A DNA stretch of 9,164 nt, taken from NCBI GenBank assembly GCA_937863215.1, contig CALMFQ010000551.1, positions 1 to 9,164 on the forward strand, written 5' to 3'. A program made the position numbers and the translations under genes. The notes beneath the pieces are model-generated. The model saw nothing but the letters and a program-made list of their open reading frames with translations, did no database searches and was not told where the DNA came from. Source of the DNA: an uncultured Pseudomonadota bacterium. Its GTDB lineage: Bacteria > Pseudomonadota > Gammaproteobacteria > Burkholderiales > SCOH01. The first letter of the stretch is position 1. Each line of letters opens with the position of its first letter. Shown here piece by piece: positions 1 through 6,274 of the stretch.

Positions 1-148
1 TACTTGCGTTCCAGCCTTTTCTGACAAGCCTTTGGCGGCGTTGTTCCCGTGTCGCACCAGAACCGGTACCCGTGCGCCTTATCGATACAATTACCGGGCG
101 CAGCAGGGGGTAAAACCACTGTGCGGTGGAAGAGGCGATGGAAACATC

Positions 149-170
149 TGCCAGCCCGGGTGAGCTGGCA
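149..170 (-). terminator. Stem-loop downstream of dksA, possible weak terminator
   Basis: A perfect 7-bp inverted repeat (TGCCAGC at 149-155, GCTGGCA at 164-170) encloses an 8-base loop, 21 bases past the dksA stop. Read on the minus strand, the stem is followed by GATGTTTCC, so the U-tract is poor. It could end the dksA transcript inefficiently or only stabilise the 3' end. In the rest of 1-191 I recognise no gene on either strand; the short open frames there resemble no family I know. Confidence 0.35.
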
Positions 171-191
171 TGACGTATCGCTGGAGAGGGG

Positions 192-605
192 TCAGTCGGC
201 GTACTGCTTTTTCATCCGCTCGCGACGTTCCTGGGCTTCCAGGCTCAGCGTTGCAGTCGGGCGCGCCATCAGGCGCTGCAGGCCGATGGGTTCGCCGGTG
301 TCTTCGCAATAGCCGTATTCGCCATGCTCGATCCGGGCAACCGCCTGGTCGATTTTCTGCAGCAACTTGCGTTCGCGATCACGGGTGCGCAGCTCCAGTG
401 CATATTCCTCTTCCAGCGTGGCGCGATCTGCAGGGTCCGGCGTCGCTTCCTGTTCCTGAAGATGCTGGCTGGTCGCCGTGGCATTGGCGATCAATTCCTG
501 CTTCATCTGCAACAGACGCTGTTTGAAGAACTCCAGATGCTCTGGTGTCATGTAGTCTTCGCCGGAGTCTTGGAGGATATCTTGTTCTGTCAGCACTTTT
601 ACCAT
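192..605 (-). CDS. dksA: DksA-family RNA polymerase-binding transcription factor lacking the zinc-finger cysteines
   Basis: This 137-residue protein belongs to the DksA/TraR family, whose members enter the RNA polymerase secondary channel and, with ppGpp, alter initiation at rRNA, amino-acid and stress promoters. E. coli DksA has 151 residues. The coiled-coil tip motif DPADRA (57-62) keeps the two Asp and the Ala matching E. coli D71, D74 and A76. The C-terminal globular domain has the family pattern YCEDTGEPIG...ARPTATLSLEAQE. Of the four zinc cysteines only the first remains (C100); the others are T103, S121 and A124. Such cysteine-poor DksA proteins are known, for example P. aeruginosa DksA2 and many alphaproteobacterial forms, and can work without zinc. 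The ATG at 605 is preceded by AGGA at only 2 nt. A later Met (residue 19) would remove the N-terminal part that aligns with E. coli GEEYM. A TATACT hexamer at 712-717 (minus) is a possible -10, without a convincing -35. Whether a canonical four-Cys DksA exists elsewhere cannot be told here. Confidence 0.93.
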   Translation of the reverse strand: MVKVLTEQDILQDSGEDYMTPEHLEFFKQRLLQMKQELIANATATSQHLQEQEATPDPADRATLEEEYALELRTRDRERKLLQKIDQAVARIEHGEYGYCEDTGEPIGLQRLMARPTATLSLEAQERRERMKKQYAD

Positions 606-821
606 AGTCCTACACTTTCAAGGCATGTTCGTTATGTGGATTGTCTCCCCAGCGTCTTTCGGAAAAAGAAGCCGGCGAAAGATTAGCGGAACAATCGAAC
701 AGTGTGCAATAAGTATATGACAGATTGCGGTGGATGGAAGGGCGTGCAGCTGGCCCATGCAGCCTGCATCGGCGATGGCTCGTGCGCGTGGTGGAGCAGG
801 AAGGGCGGTTGATTGCTGGTG

Positions 822-848
822 TCAGGCCGGCGATTGCTTCCGGCCTGA
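822..848 (-). terminator. Strong stem-loop 17 bases after the small cytochrome c gene
   Basis: A perfect 9-bp inverted repeat (TCAGGCCGG at 822-830, CCGGCCTGA at 840-848) encloses a 9-base loop, just beyond the cytochrome c stop codon. Its position fits the 3' end of that transcript. The T-run (TTTT, 849-852) lies on the plus-strand side, however. On the minus strand the stem is preceded by AAAA and not followed by U's, so it is not a canonical intrinsic terminator for this gene. It may instead protect the 3' end, or terminate transcription coming from the other direction. Confidence 0.4.
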
Positions 849-864
849 TTTTGCATCGGGCTGC

Positions 865-1179
865 TTATTTAGTAGCCAGAACCCACTGTACCAGTGTTTT
901 CACATCTGCATCGCTAACACCTGCGTTCGGCGGCATCGGGATTGCGCCCCATACGCCACTGCCGCCTTTTTTCACTTTTTCGATCAGTTTGGCTTCGGCA
1001 CCCTTGTCGCCTTTGTATTTGGCGGCAACTTCCTTGTACGATGGGCCAACCAGCTTCTTGTCTACTGCATGGCACGACAGACAGTTGCTTTTCTGTGCCA
1101 GAGCGGTTGCATCTGCTGCATGTGCTGCGCCAACGGTCAGCAGACCGGCTACGGCCAAGCTGGACAAAATTGCTTTCAT
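865..1179 (-). CDS. Small periplasmic monoheme cytochrome c (c551/c552 type, class I)
   Basis: This 104-residue precursor has a Sec signal peptide (about residues 1-21, ending AHA) and a mature part of about 83 residues, the size of Pseudomonas cytochrome c551 (82). The heme-binding motif CLSCH is at 33-37. The probable sixth ligand is M82 in the IPMPPN loop, which is typical of c551/c552. A Lys-rich middle segment suits docking to an acidic redox partner. Proteins of this type shuttle electrons in the periplasm between membrane complexes and terminal oxidases, nitrite reductase or peroxidase; which partner applies here cannot be told. The ATG at 1179 is preceded by AGGGAG at 8 nt, a strong ribosome binding site. 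It is codirectional with resB-ccsA upstream but separated from it by an intrinsic terminator, so it is probably transcribed from its own promoter. Family assignment is secure, the exact subclass less so. Confidence 0.92.
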   Translation of the reverse strand: MKAILSSLAVAGLLTVGAAHAADATALAQKSNCLSCHAVDKKLVGPSYKEVAAKYKGDKGAEAKLIEKVKKGGSGVWGAIPMPPNAGVSDADVKTLVQWVLATK

Positions 1180-1202
1180 AACGAGAACTCCCTACAGGGT
1201 TG

Positions 1203-1226
1203 AAAAAATACTGCGCAACGCAGTAT
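1203..1226 (-). terminator. Intrinsic terminator of the resB-ccsA operon
   Basis: Read on the minus strand, ATACTGCG-TTG-CGCAGTAT is a perfect 8-bp stem with a 3-base loop (plus-strand arms 1208-1215 and 1219-1226). It is followed at once by five further T's (1207 down to 1203), giving six consecutive U's with the last stem base. This is the canonical Rho-independent layout. It lies 49 bases after the ccsA stop and 23 bases before the start codon of the next gene, the small cytochrome c. Confidence 0.85.
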
Positions 1227-1248
1227 AGAAAACTAAACGCTCGAGCAA
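1222..1248 (-). promoter_or_regulatory. Candidate promoter of the small cytochrome c gene, overlapping the terminator
   Basis: On the minus strand TATACT (1222-1227) matches the -10 consensus at 5 of 6 positions. The best upstream element is TTGCTC (1243-1248), 3 of 6, with a short 15-nt spacer. Transcription would begin near 1215, leaving a leader of about 35 nt that contains the AGGGAG ribosome binding site. The start would fall inside the terminator hairpin, so the new transcript would lack the 5' arm of that stem. The -10 is good and the -35 poor; this is an inference from sequence alone. Confidence 0.35.
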
Positions 1249-1275
1249 TGCACTTGGCTGACAGCAGATGCCATT

Positions 1276-2571
1276 TTACAGTGTGCCATATGAGTGCAGG
1301 CCCGACAGCCACATATTGACGCCAAGGAATGCGAAGGTGGTCACAAACAGGCCGATGGCCGCCCACCAGGCCAGTATCGCGCCGCGCAATCCTTTTACCA
1401 GCCGCATGTGCAGCCACGCTGCATAGTTCAGCCAGACTATCAGTGCCCAAGTCTCTTTCGGATCCCACGACCAGTAGCCACCCCAGGCATCGGCAGCCCA
1501 CATGGCGCCAAGGATGGTGGCAATGGTGAAAAAGGCGAAGCCGATGGCAATCGATTTGTACATGATTTCATCGACCATCTCCGGTTGGGGCAGGAAGCGC
1601 GCCAGGCGTCCGCGGTTGGCCTCGATCAGCATCAGGACCGCTATTGTCGCACTGGCGTTGGACCAGTAATCGGCGTTGGCAAATGGCTGTGCTGTGCGCA
1701 GCAACAGGGCGATGCCGACAAAGGCCGTTGCCGCAATCCAGAACGGCTTTTTACTGGATGTGTCTTCGGTGCTCAATAGATAAGCCACACCCAGCATCGC
1801 CGACAGCGAGAATGCACCGTAGCCGACGAAATTGGCCGGCACATGCAGTTTCATCCACCACGATTGCAGCGCCGGAATCAGCGGCTGGATTGCGTGAGCC
1901 TGGCGTTCCAGCATGTACCAGAGCAGAAAGCCGACCGCTGCACTGATGACTAGCAGTACAAAGGCGCCAAGCTGCCGGTTGCGGTAGCGCTCTTCATAGT
2001 ACAGATACAGCAACGCCGTGATCAGGCAGAACAGCACGAACACTTCATACAGATTGCTGACGGGAATGTGGCCGACGTCGGTGCCGATCAGATAGCTTTC
2101 ATACCAGCGCACCAGCATGCCGATGAAGCCCATGCCGGTGGCGCTCCAGGTCAGTGCGGTGGCCGTTTGTGCAGCGAATTCCGAGCGGCCCAGCAGTGCC
2201 AGCCAGTAGGTGCCGGTGGCGAGAAAAAACAGCGCGCTCATCCACATGATGGCTGGCTGGCTGGCGATCAGATATTTCAGCCAGAATGCCTGTCCGGCAG
2301 TGGCAAGATTGCCGTTGTACACTTGGGTGGCAAACAGGGCAATGGCGCCGGTTATCGGCAGGAACAGGCGTACCGCTTTCCAGTACCAGCCAAGTGCGAT
2401 CATGCCGCCGGCGCTGCCCCACAGTATGGCCTTCTCGTAGCCATCCATATATGCGCCATAGCGATTGGCAGCAAAGCCGGCCACGGCCAGCAACAGAATG
2501 GCATACAGGCCATCGGCAAGATTCAGTCTTTGCAACAGGCCTGGTTCGGCGTAGCTGTGTGTCAATTGCAT
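1276..2571 (-). CDS. ccsA: Cytochrome c biogenesis protein CcsA/ResC (often annotated c-type cytochrome biogenesis protein CcsB), system II heme handling
   Basis: This 431-residue polytopic membrane protein has the tryptophan-rich heme-handling WWD motif near the C terminus (W358, W363, W367, W369, D370, E373, W375; core WGGYWSWDPKE). Candidate heme-ligand histidines are H168 (GHIPVSNLYE), H243 (KLHVPANF), H388 (WLHMR) and H426 (GLHSYG), matching the conserved His set of the family. Several hydrophobic spans are seen, roughly 22-38, 50-80, 108-126, 142-156, 174-192, 201-220, 248-266, 278-292, 342-358, 375-388 and 398-418. With ResB it forms the cytochrome c synthetase of system II, which exports heme and ligates it to reduced CXXCH motifs outside the inner membrane. 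Naming is confused: the same family is called ResC, CcsA, or CcsB in the TIGRFAM scheme. The gene starts 4 bp after the resB stop, with its ribosome binding site (GAAAGG) at the end of resB, so the two are translationally linked. A strong terminator follows. Confidence 0.95.
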   Translation of the reverse strand: MQLTHSYAEPGLLQRLNLADGLYAILLLAVAGFAANRYGAYMDGYEKAILWGSAGGMIALGWYWKAVRLFLPITGAIALFATQVYNGNLATAGQAFWLKYLIASQPAIMWMSALFFLATGTYWLALLGRSEFAAQTATALTWSATGMGFIGMLVRWYESYLIGTDVGHIPVSNLYEVFVLFCLITALLYLYYEERYRNRQLGAFVLLVISAAVGFLLWYMLERQAHAIQPLIPALQSWWMKLHVPANFVGYGAFSLSAMLGVAYLLSTEDTSSKKPFWIAATAFVGIALLLRTAQPFANADYWSNASATIAVLMLIEANRGRLARFLPQPEMVDEIMYKSIAIGFAFFTIATILGAMWAADAWGGYWSWDPKETWALIVWLNYAAWLHMRLVKGLRGAILAWWAAIGLFVTTFAFLGVNMWLSGLHSYGTL

Positions 2572-2575
2572 GCGC

Positions 2576-4582
2576 TTAACCTTTCAAGAGTTGTTCCAGT
2601 TGATCACTGTTTTGCTGGTACTCACGGTCGAAATCCGAGCCTTTGCGATTTGCCGACATGGCAAACAAGACGGAGTGAGGTTTTACCAGCAGCCACACCC
2701 GCTTTTCCTTGATGTAGAACATCGCAAAGACACCGAGTACCAACATTAACGAGCCCAGATATACCAGATTTTTGCCTGGCGAGCGGGTAATCTGGAATCC
2801 GCTGGCTTTGACTTCATCGAAGCCGGTGAGTTGCAGCAGCACTGGTGCGCCATAGTCAAAGCTGGTGCTGATGGCCACCAGGCTATCGATCACGAAGCGG
2901 AATCTTTCCGGCGTGATGTCCTCGCGTGCCTGGCCGGCTTGTTCACGCACGCGCTGATAGGCTTCTACCGCAATGCCCTGCATCAGGCGTACATAAGTGC
3001 GTGCAACTATCTCTCGCTTGTCTGCCGGCACTCTGGTTTGCAGGAAGCGGTCGATTTCCGGAAAGCCGCCGTGCGCAAAGCGATCCAGCGCCCATTCCAC
3101 GCTTTGCCGGAATTGCGTCTTGTAGGCTGCATTCTGCACCTTGTCGCCGATTGTGCCGCTGGCTGCCGTTTCCGCCAGCCCGCTAGCCTGCGACTTGTCC
3201 AGCAGCATTGCGCGCAGGCGCATATAGGTATCGATCTTGCCGGTTTCGTCGGCGGGAATGCGCAGATAGGTGAATGGCTCACCCGGGCTGGTACGCATGC
3301 CGAACAGGAAATAGGCGCGTCCATCGATGCTGACCGGCTGCATATAGTTCTGGTATTCGCGCGCTTGCCCTTGCTGGTCGCGCAGCTTGAACTGGATGCT
3401 CGGGCCGATGTTCTTGGTGCTCTTCGGCGCGGTGACTGCTACCGCATCCTGCATCGCGCTCTGGTGCTGTCCCGGCGGCGTATCGACGTTTTCGATGTTG
3501 AACAGGCGGAAATCGCCGATTTCCAGTGTGTATTGCTGCTTGCCGGCCTGATAGGCGAAATTTTGCTGCGAGCGGGCCGGCAGCATGCGCGGCCGGGTCT
3601 GTACGCCCAGCGTCTCCCATTGCGCCAGCTCCAGCTTCGATCCACCGTCACCGAAACTGGCCTGATAAATCGACACGCCATCAAAAACCAGCGGGTGGTT
3701 GACCTTGATGGTCGTTTTTTGCGATTTGCCGGTGGCCTTGTCGGTGATGGTCACATCGCTGGCGAACAACTTCGGTTGGCCGGTAGGGTAATGCTCGATG
3801 TGGAAGCGATCCAGGCGCAGATCGAACGGCAGCTCCTGAACCATGTAGCCTTCACCGGTGTTAAGGAATACAACATCCGCCGAACTACCGGCCGGAATCG
3901 TGACATTGCCGCGGTAGGAAAGATTGCCCGTTCCCAGGCGGCTGGCGCTTGGCACTTTGCTCTGCGGCAGGTCGCGTGTTTCGGCGTGCTTGTCGCCAGA
4001 CAGCTGCTGCAGCTTCAGCAATACGTTGCCGTCCATCAAGCCGCCGATGCAAATCAGCACGATTGCGCCGTGGGCGAAGAAATAGCCGAGTTTTTGCAGG
4101 CTGCCGGATTTGCCCGCCAACAGGATTGAGCCGTCACTGCGTTGCTGGCGCTTATGCGCGTATCTGCGGGCATCAAGCCATTGCGCAAGCTGGGCGACGC
4201 GTTGCTCCTGCTCGCCTGCGATGGCAAACTCGGTCTGGTGGGAAAAGGCTTTCAGCGAGCTTTCGCCGGCATGTTCGCGGTAACTGCGCATTTCGCGCAG
4301 CATTCCCGGAGTGTTGCGATAGATGCACAGCGCTGTCGAGGTGACCAGAAACAGCAGGATCACCAGAAACCAGGCAGAGTGATACACGTCGAACAGTCCG
4401 AGCCATTCGAAAATACCGAACCAGAACTGGCCGAATTCAATGACGTATGAAGGATAAGGCTCGTTTTGCTTGAGCACCGTACCGATAATCGACGCGATGG
4501 CGATAATGGTAAGCAGGCTGATGGCGAAGCGCATCGAGCTGAACAGCTCGAACAGCGCCCGTGAAACTGACTGGCGTCGCAC
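2576..4582 (-). CDS. resB: Cytochrome c biogenesis protein ResB (Ccs1), system II
   Basis: This 668-residue membrane protein is the ResB/Ccs1 half of the system II cytochrome c synthetase. Three hydrophobic spans lie near the N terminus (about 19-37, 70-88 and 166-183, the last with H171 in FFAHGAIVL). A large periplasmic domain follows (about 185-600), then a fourth span (about 605-624) and a short charged tail. This is the family layout. The N-terminal pattern SSMRFAISLLTIIAIASIIG is strongly characteristic. ResB is thought to carry and present heme with CcsA and to bind apocytochrome. The start is GTG at 4582: an in-frame TGA stands 9 nt upstream, AGGA precedes it by 10 nt, and the next Met (17) would cut into the conserved N-terminal segment. 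ccsA follows after 4 bp. Upstream, 186 bp and an intrinsic terminator separate it from cytochrome c4, so resB should have its own promoter in 4583-4700; I saw no convincing one. Confidence 0.95.
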   Translation of the reverse strand: MRRQSVSRALFELFSSMRFAISLLTIIAIASIIGTVLKQNEPYPSYVIEFGQFWFGIFEWLGLFDVYHSAWFLVILLFLVTSTALCIYRNTPGMLREMRSYREHAGESSLKAFSHQTEFAIAGEQEQRVAQLAQWLDARRYAHKRQQRSDGSILLAGKSGSLQKLGYFFAHGAIVLICIGGLMDGNVLLKLQQLSGDKHAETRDLPQSKVPSASRLGTGNLSYRGNVTIPAGSSADVVFLNTGEGYMVQELPFDLRLDRFHIEHYPTGQPKLFASDVTITDKATGKSQKTTIKVNHPLVFDGVSIYQASFGDGGSKLELAQWETLGVQTRPRMLPARSQQNFAYQAGKQQYTLEIGDFRLFNIENVDTPPGQHQSAMQDAVAVTAPKSTKNIGPSIQFKLRDQQGQAREYQNYMQPVSIDGRAYFLFGMRTSPGEPFTYLRIPADETGKIDTYMRLRAMLLDKSQASGLAETAASGTIGDKVQNAAYKTQFRQSVEWALDRFAHGGFPEIDRFLQTRVPADKREIVARTYVRLMQGIAVEAYQRVREQAGQAREDITPERFRFVIDSLVAISTSFDYGAPVLLQLTGFDEVKASGFQITRSPGKNLVYLGSLMLVLGVFAMFYIKEKRVWLLVKPHSVLFAMSANRKGSDFDREYQQNSDQLEQLLKG

Positions 4583-4699
4583 TGTATGTCAATCCTGGCT
4601 GGTAGGATTTTGCGCTGCCACGCTATCGCGTCTGGCTTGTCGTGCCGCACTCCGGCTCATTCGATGGATGGTGTGCTACAGCGACGGCGCTTGTTCCGC

Positions 4700-4731
4700 A
4701 AAAAACAAAAGGCGGCTCACGCCACCTTTTT
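4700..4731 (-). terminator. Intrinsic terminator after cytochrome c4
   Basis: Arms AAAAGG (4707-4712) and CCTTTT (4725-4730) pair. Inside them, after a single C/A mismatch, GGC (4714-4716) pairs with GCC (4721-4723) around a TCAC loop. On the minus strand the stem runs into CCTTTTGTTTTTTG, a long U-rich tail, 38 bases past the cytochrome c4 stop. The plus strand also shows T's after the stem, but no plus-strand gene lies upstream to use them. Confidence 0.8.
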
Positions 4732-4768
4732 CTCGTTGTGTACTCGATGAGGCGCAATCGAGCCGAGT

Positions 4769-5386
4769 TTAGCGCAGGCCTACCACGTAGTGGGAAACAG
4801 CCTCGATTTCCTTCTCGTTCATTTTGGCTGCGATCTGGCGCATCATGCTGTTCGGGTCGTTGGCGCGCTCTTCTTTCTTGAAGGCAAGCATCTGGGCTTG
4901 AATATACTCGGCGTGCTGACCGGCCAGACGCGGGAACTGCGCCGGCATGCCGCTGCCTTTCGGGCCATGGCAGGCGGCACAGGCCGGCACGCCGGTTGCC
5001 GGATTGCCGGCCATGAAGATTTTCTTGCCCAGGGCCTGCAGGTCAGGCTTGGTGCCCTCCTGTAGCTTGGCTTTCTGGCTGCCCAGATATGCGGCGACAT
5101 TGACCATGTCGGCATCGCTCAGCGGTGTGGCCATGCCCATCATGATCGGGTTTTTGCGCACACCCTTTTTGAATTCGGTCAGTTGCTTAACGATGTATTC
5201 CGGCTGTTGCCCCGCCAGACTCGGGTTTGCCGGGGCCGCGCTGTTGCCGTCTGCGCCGTGGCAGGCAACACATACCTGCTGCATGGTTTGCTGCCCTTTG
5301 GCCAAGTCAGCTTTCGGAGCCTCGCCAGCAAAGCTGAGGCTGGCTGCAAATACGCCTGCTGCGGCCATCACCATACCAAATTTCAT
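4769..5386 (-). CDS. cc4: Diheme cytochrome c4 (periplasmic)
   Basis: This 205-residue protein consists of a signal peptide (about 1-20, ending SFA) and two homologous cytochrome c domains, as in cytochrome c4. Heme motifs are CVACH (39-43) and CAACH (136-140), each followed by G-x-x-G. Probable axial Met ligands lie in the NPIMMGM segment (82, 83 or 85) and in the matching NSMM segment (181 or 182). Duplicated SLAGQQPEYI and RLAGQHAEYI stretches show the internal repeat. Cytochrome c4 carries electrons to high-affinity cbb3-type oxidases, as shown in Neisseria and Vibrio. The ATG at 5386 has AAGGAG at 7 nt. An in-frame ATG at 5455 would add 23 residues ahead of the signal peptide and is unlikely. 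The gene is divergent from engB, an arrangement I recall in several beta- and gammaproteobacteria, and is followed by a terminator before resB. Confidence 0.95.
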   Translation of the reverse strand: MKFGMVMAAAGVFAASLSFAGEAPKADLAKGQQTMQQVCVACHGADGNSAAPANPSLAGQQPEYIVKQLTEFKKGVRKNPIMMGMATPLSDADMVNVAAYLGSQKAKLQEGTKPDLQALGKKIFMAGNPATGVPACAACHGPKGSGMPAQFPRLAGQHAEYIQAQMLAFKKEERANDPNSMMRQIAAKMNEKEIEAVSHYVVGLR

Positions 5387-5509
5387 AAAACGACTCCTTA
5401 AAGTAGTGTGCAGGCACATGCTGCAATTCACGGTCATTTGCCGCCATTTCCGCATTGCCCGAACTCCGGGCGACTATTCAACAGGCGGTGGTTTCCGCTC
5501 AAACCTGTT

Positions 5510-5538
5510 ATTCTAGCGGAACTTTTTTGCTATGTCCC
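5510..5538 (-). promoter_or_regulatory. Candidate cytochrome c4 promoter in the divergent cc4-engB gap
   Basis: On the minus strand GGGACA (5533-5538; 4 of 6 to the -35 consensus) and TAGAAT (5510-5515; 5 of 6 to the -10) are separated by exactly 17 nt. Transcription would start near 5503, giving a leader of about 117 nt. An inverted repeat AACAGG / CCTGTT (5480-5485 and 5504-5509) sits directly at the predicted start and could be an operator. The engB promoter must lie in the same gap; TATTCT at 5509-5514 is a weak candidate for it. Confidence 0.35.
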
Positions 5539-5568
5539 CTTCCCAAACTTCCGCAGGCGCTGCGCACG

Positions 5569-6198
5569 ATGTCTCTGTTCCAGAAATTACGATTTCACAT
5601 TACCGTCAATCATATGCGGGATCTGCCCGATACCCGGCGCGAAATCGCTTTCGTGGGCCGCTCCAATGCGGGAAAGTCAAGTGTAATCAATACGCTGGCT
5701 AATCGGGTCCGTCTGGCTTATGTAAGCAAGACGCCAGGCCGGACGCAGCACATCAATTATTTTTCGTTGGGTGAAGATTTGTATCTGGTCGATTTGCCCG
5801 GATACGGTTATGCGCAGGTACCGGTTGCCGTGCGGGCGCACTGGGAAAAGTTGCTGGGGCAGTATCTGCAATCCCGGCGGCAATTGATCGGTTTGGTGTT
5901 GATCATGGATGCGCGGCACCCGCTCAAGGAGCTGGACTGGAATATGCTCAACTGGTTTGCGTCAACCGGCAAACCCGTACATCTGGTGTTGACAAAGTCG
6001 GACAAGCTGACCAAGCAGGAGTGCACCCGGGTGCTGCAGGATGTGCGCAAGCAGGTGCAGGATCTGCCGCATTGCACGGTGCAGCTGTTTTCCAGCCTGA
6101 AGAAGCTGGGTATTCCGGAACTGGAAACGGCATTGTGTGAGTGGTTGCTGGAGCCGGATACAGATAGTGATGATGATTTGCAAGTAGTTGACTATTAA
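5569..6198 (+). CDS. engB: Ribosome biogenesis GTP-binding protein EngB (YihA/YsxC)
   Basis: This 209-residue TRAFAC-class GTPase is needed for assembly of the large ribosomal subunit and is also linked to normal septation. The G motifs are all present: G1 GRSNAGKSS (30-38), the switch I segment KTPGRTQ (54-60) with T59, G3 DLPG (75-78), G4 TKSD (142-145) and G5 SSLKK (175-179). RRQLIGLVLIMDARHPLKE (103-121) is typical of the family. Length is normal (about 200-210). The C terminus ends in an acidic tail (EPDTDSDDD, 195-203). I chose the ATG at 5569 because MSLFQKLRF begins where the family does. The frame stays open upstream to a TTG at 5455, but that extension resembles nothing. The ribosome binding site is weak (AGG about 10 nt upstream). 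It is divergent from cytochrome c4 and monocistronic as far as can be seen. Confidence 0.96.
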   Translation: MSLFQKLRFHITVNHMRDLPDTRREIAFVGRSNAGKSSVINTLANRVRLAYVSKTPGRTQHINYFSLGEDLYLVDLPGYGYAQVPVAVRAHWEKLLGQYLQSRRQLIGLVLIMDARHPLKELDWNMLNWFASTGKPVHLVLTKSDKLTKQECTRVLQDVRKQVQDLPHCTVQLFSSLKKLGIPELETALCEWLLEPDTDSDDDLQVVDY

Positions 6199-6241
6199 AG
6201 GTTTGGATTGCTGCATTCGGCGTGGTGGCGAGAAAAATTTC

Positions 6242-6270
6242 TTGGGGCCGGATGTATTGTTGACTATCGT
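6242..6270 (+). promoter_or_regulatory. Candidate promoter of the intergenic small RNA
   Basis: TTGGGG (6242-6247; 3 of 6 to the -35) and TATCGT (6265-6270; 4 of 6 to the -10) are separated by 17 nt. They would start transcription at about 6276-6278, which is exactly the first base of the first hairpin. A better -35-like hexamer, TTGACT (6260-6265), would place the start inside the second hairpin and has no good -10. The match is modest; the agreement with the start of the structured region is the main argument. Confidence 0.3.
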
Positions 6271-6274
6271 GAAA

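Noticed and set aside
1..191. A gene downstream of dksA, for example hslV as in some betaproteobacteria
   Set aside because: No start codon with a ribosome binding site and no HslV-like N terminus is present on the minus strand, and the plus-strand frames have no recognisable content.
725..1228. Plus-strand open frames across the small cytochrome c gene
   Set aside because: The minus-strand cytochrome has a signal peptide, CXXCH, a Met loop and a strong ribosome binding site; the plus-strand frames have none of these.
2068..2712. A 214-codon open frame on the plus strand opposite ccsA and the end of resB
   Set aside because: It covers the WWD-family gene and crosses the resB-ccsA junction; its composition is that of a reverse-strand shadow and no domain is visible.
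2831..4129. A 432-codon open frame on the plus strand opposite resB
   Set aside because: It lies entirely within resB, a clear family member on the other strand. Its translation is His/Ala/Leu/Arg-rich with no recognisable fold, which is the usual shadow of a GC-rich gene.
5387..5455. Longer cytochrome c4 form starting at an ATG at 5455
   Set aside because: It would put 23 polar residues before a normal signal peptide. The ATG at 5386 has an ideal AAGGAG at 7 nt.
5455..5568. Longer EngB form starting at TTG 5455
   Set aside because: The extra 38 residues match nothing in the family and would run through the divergent promoter region; the family N terminus begins at 5569.
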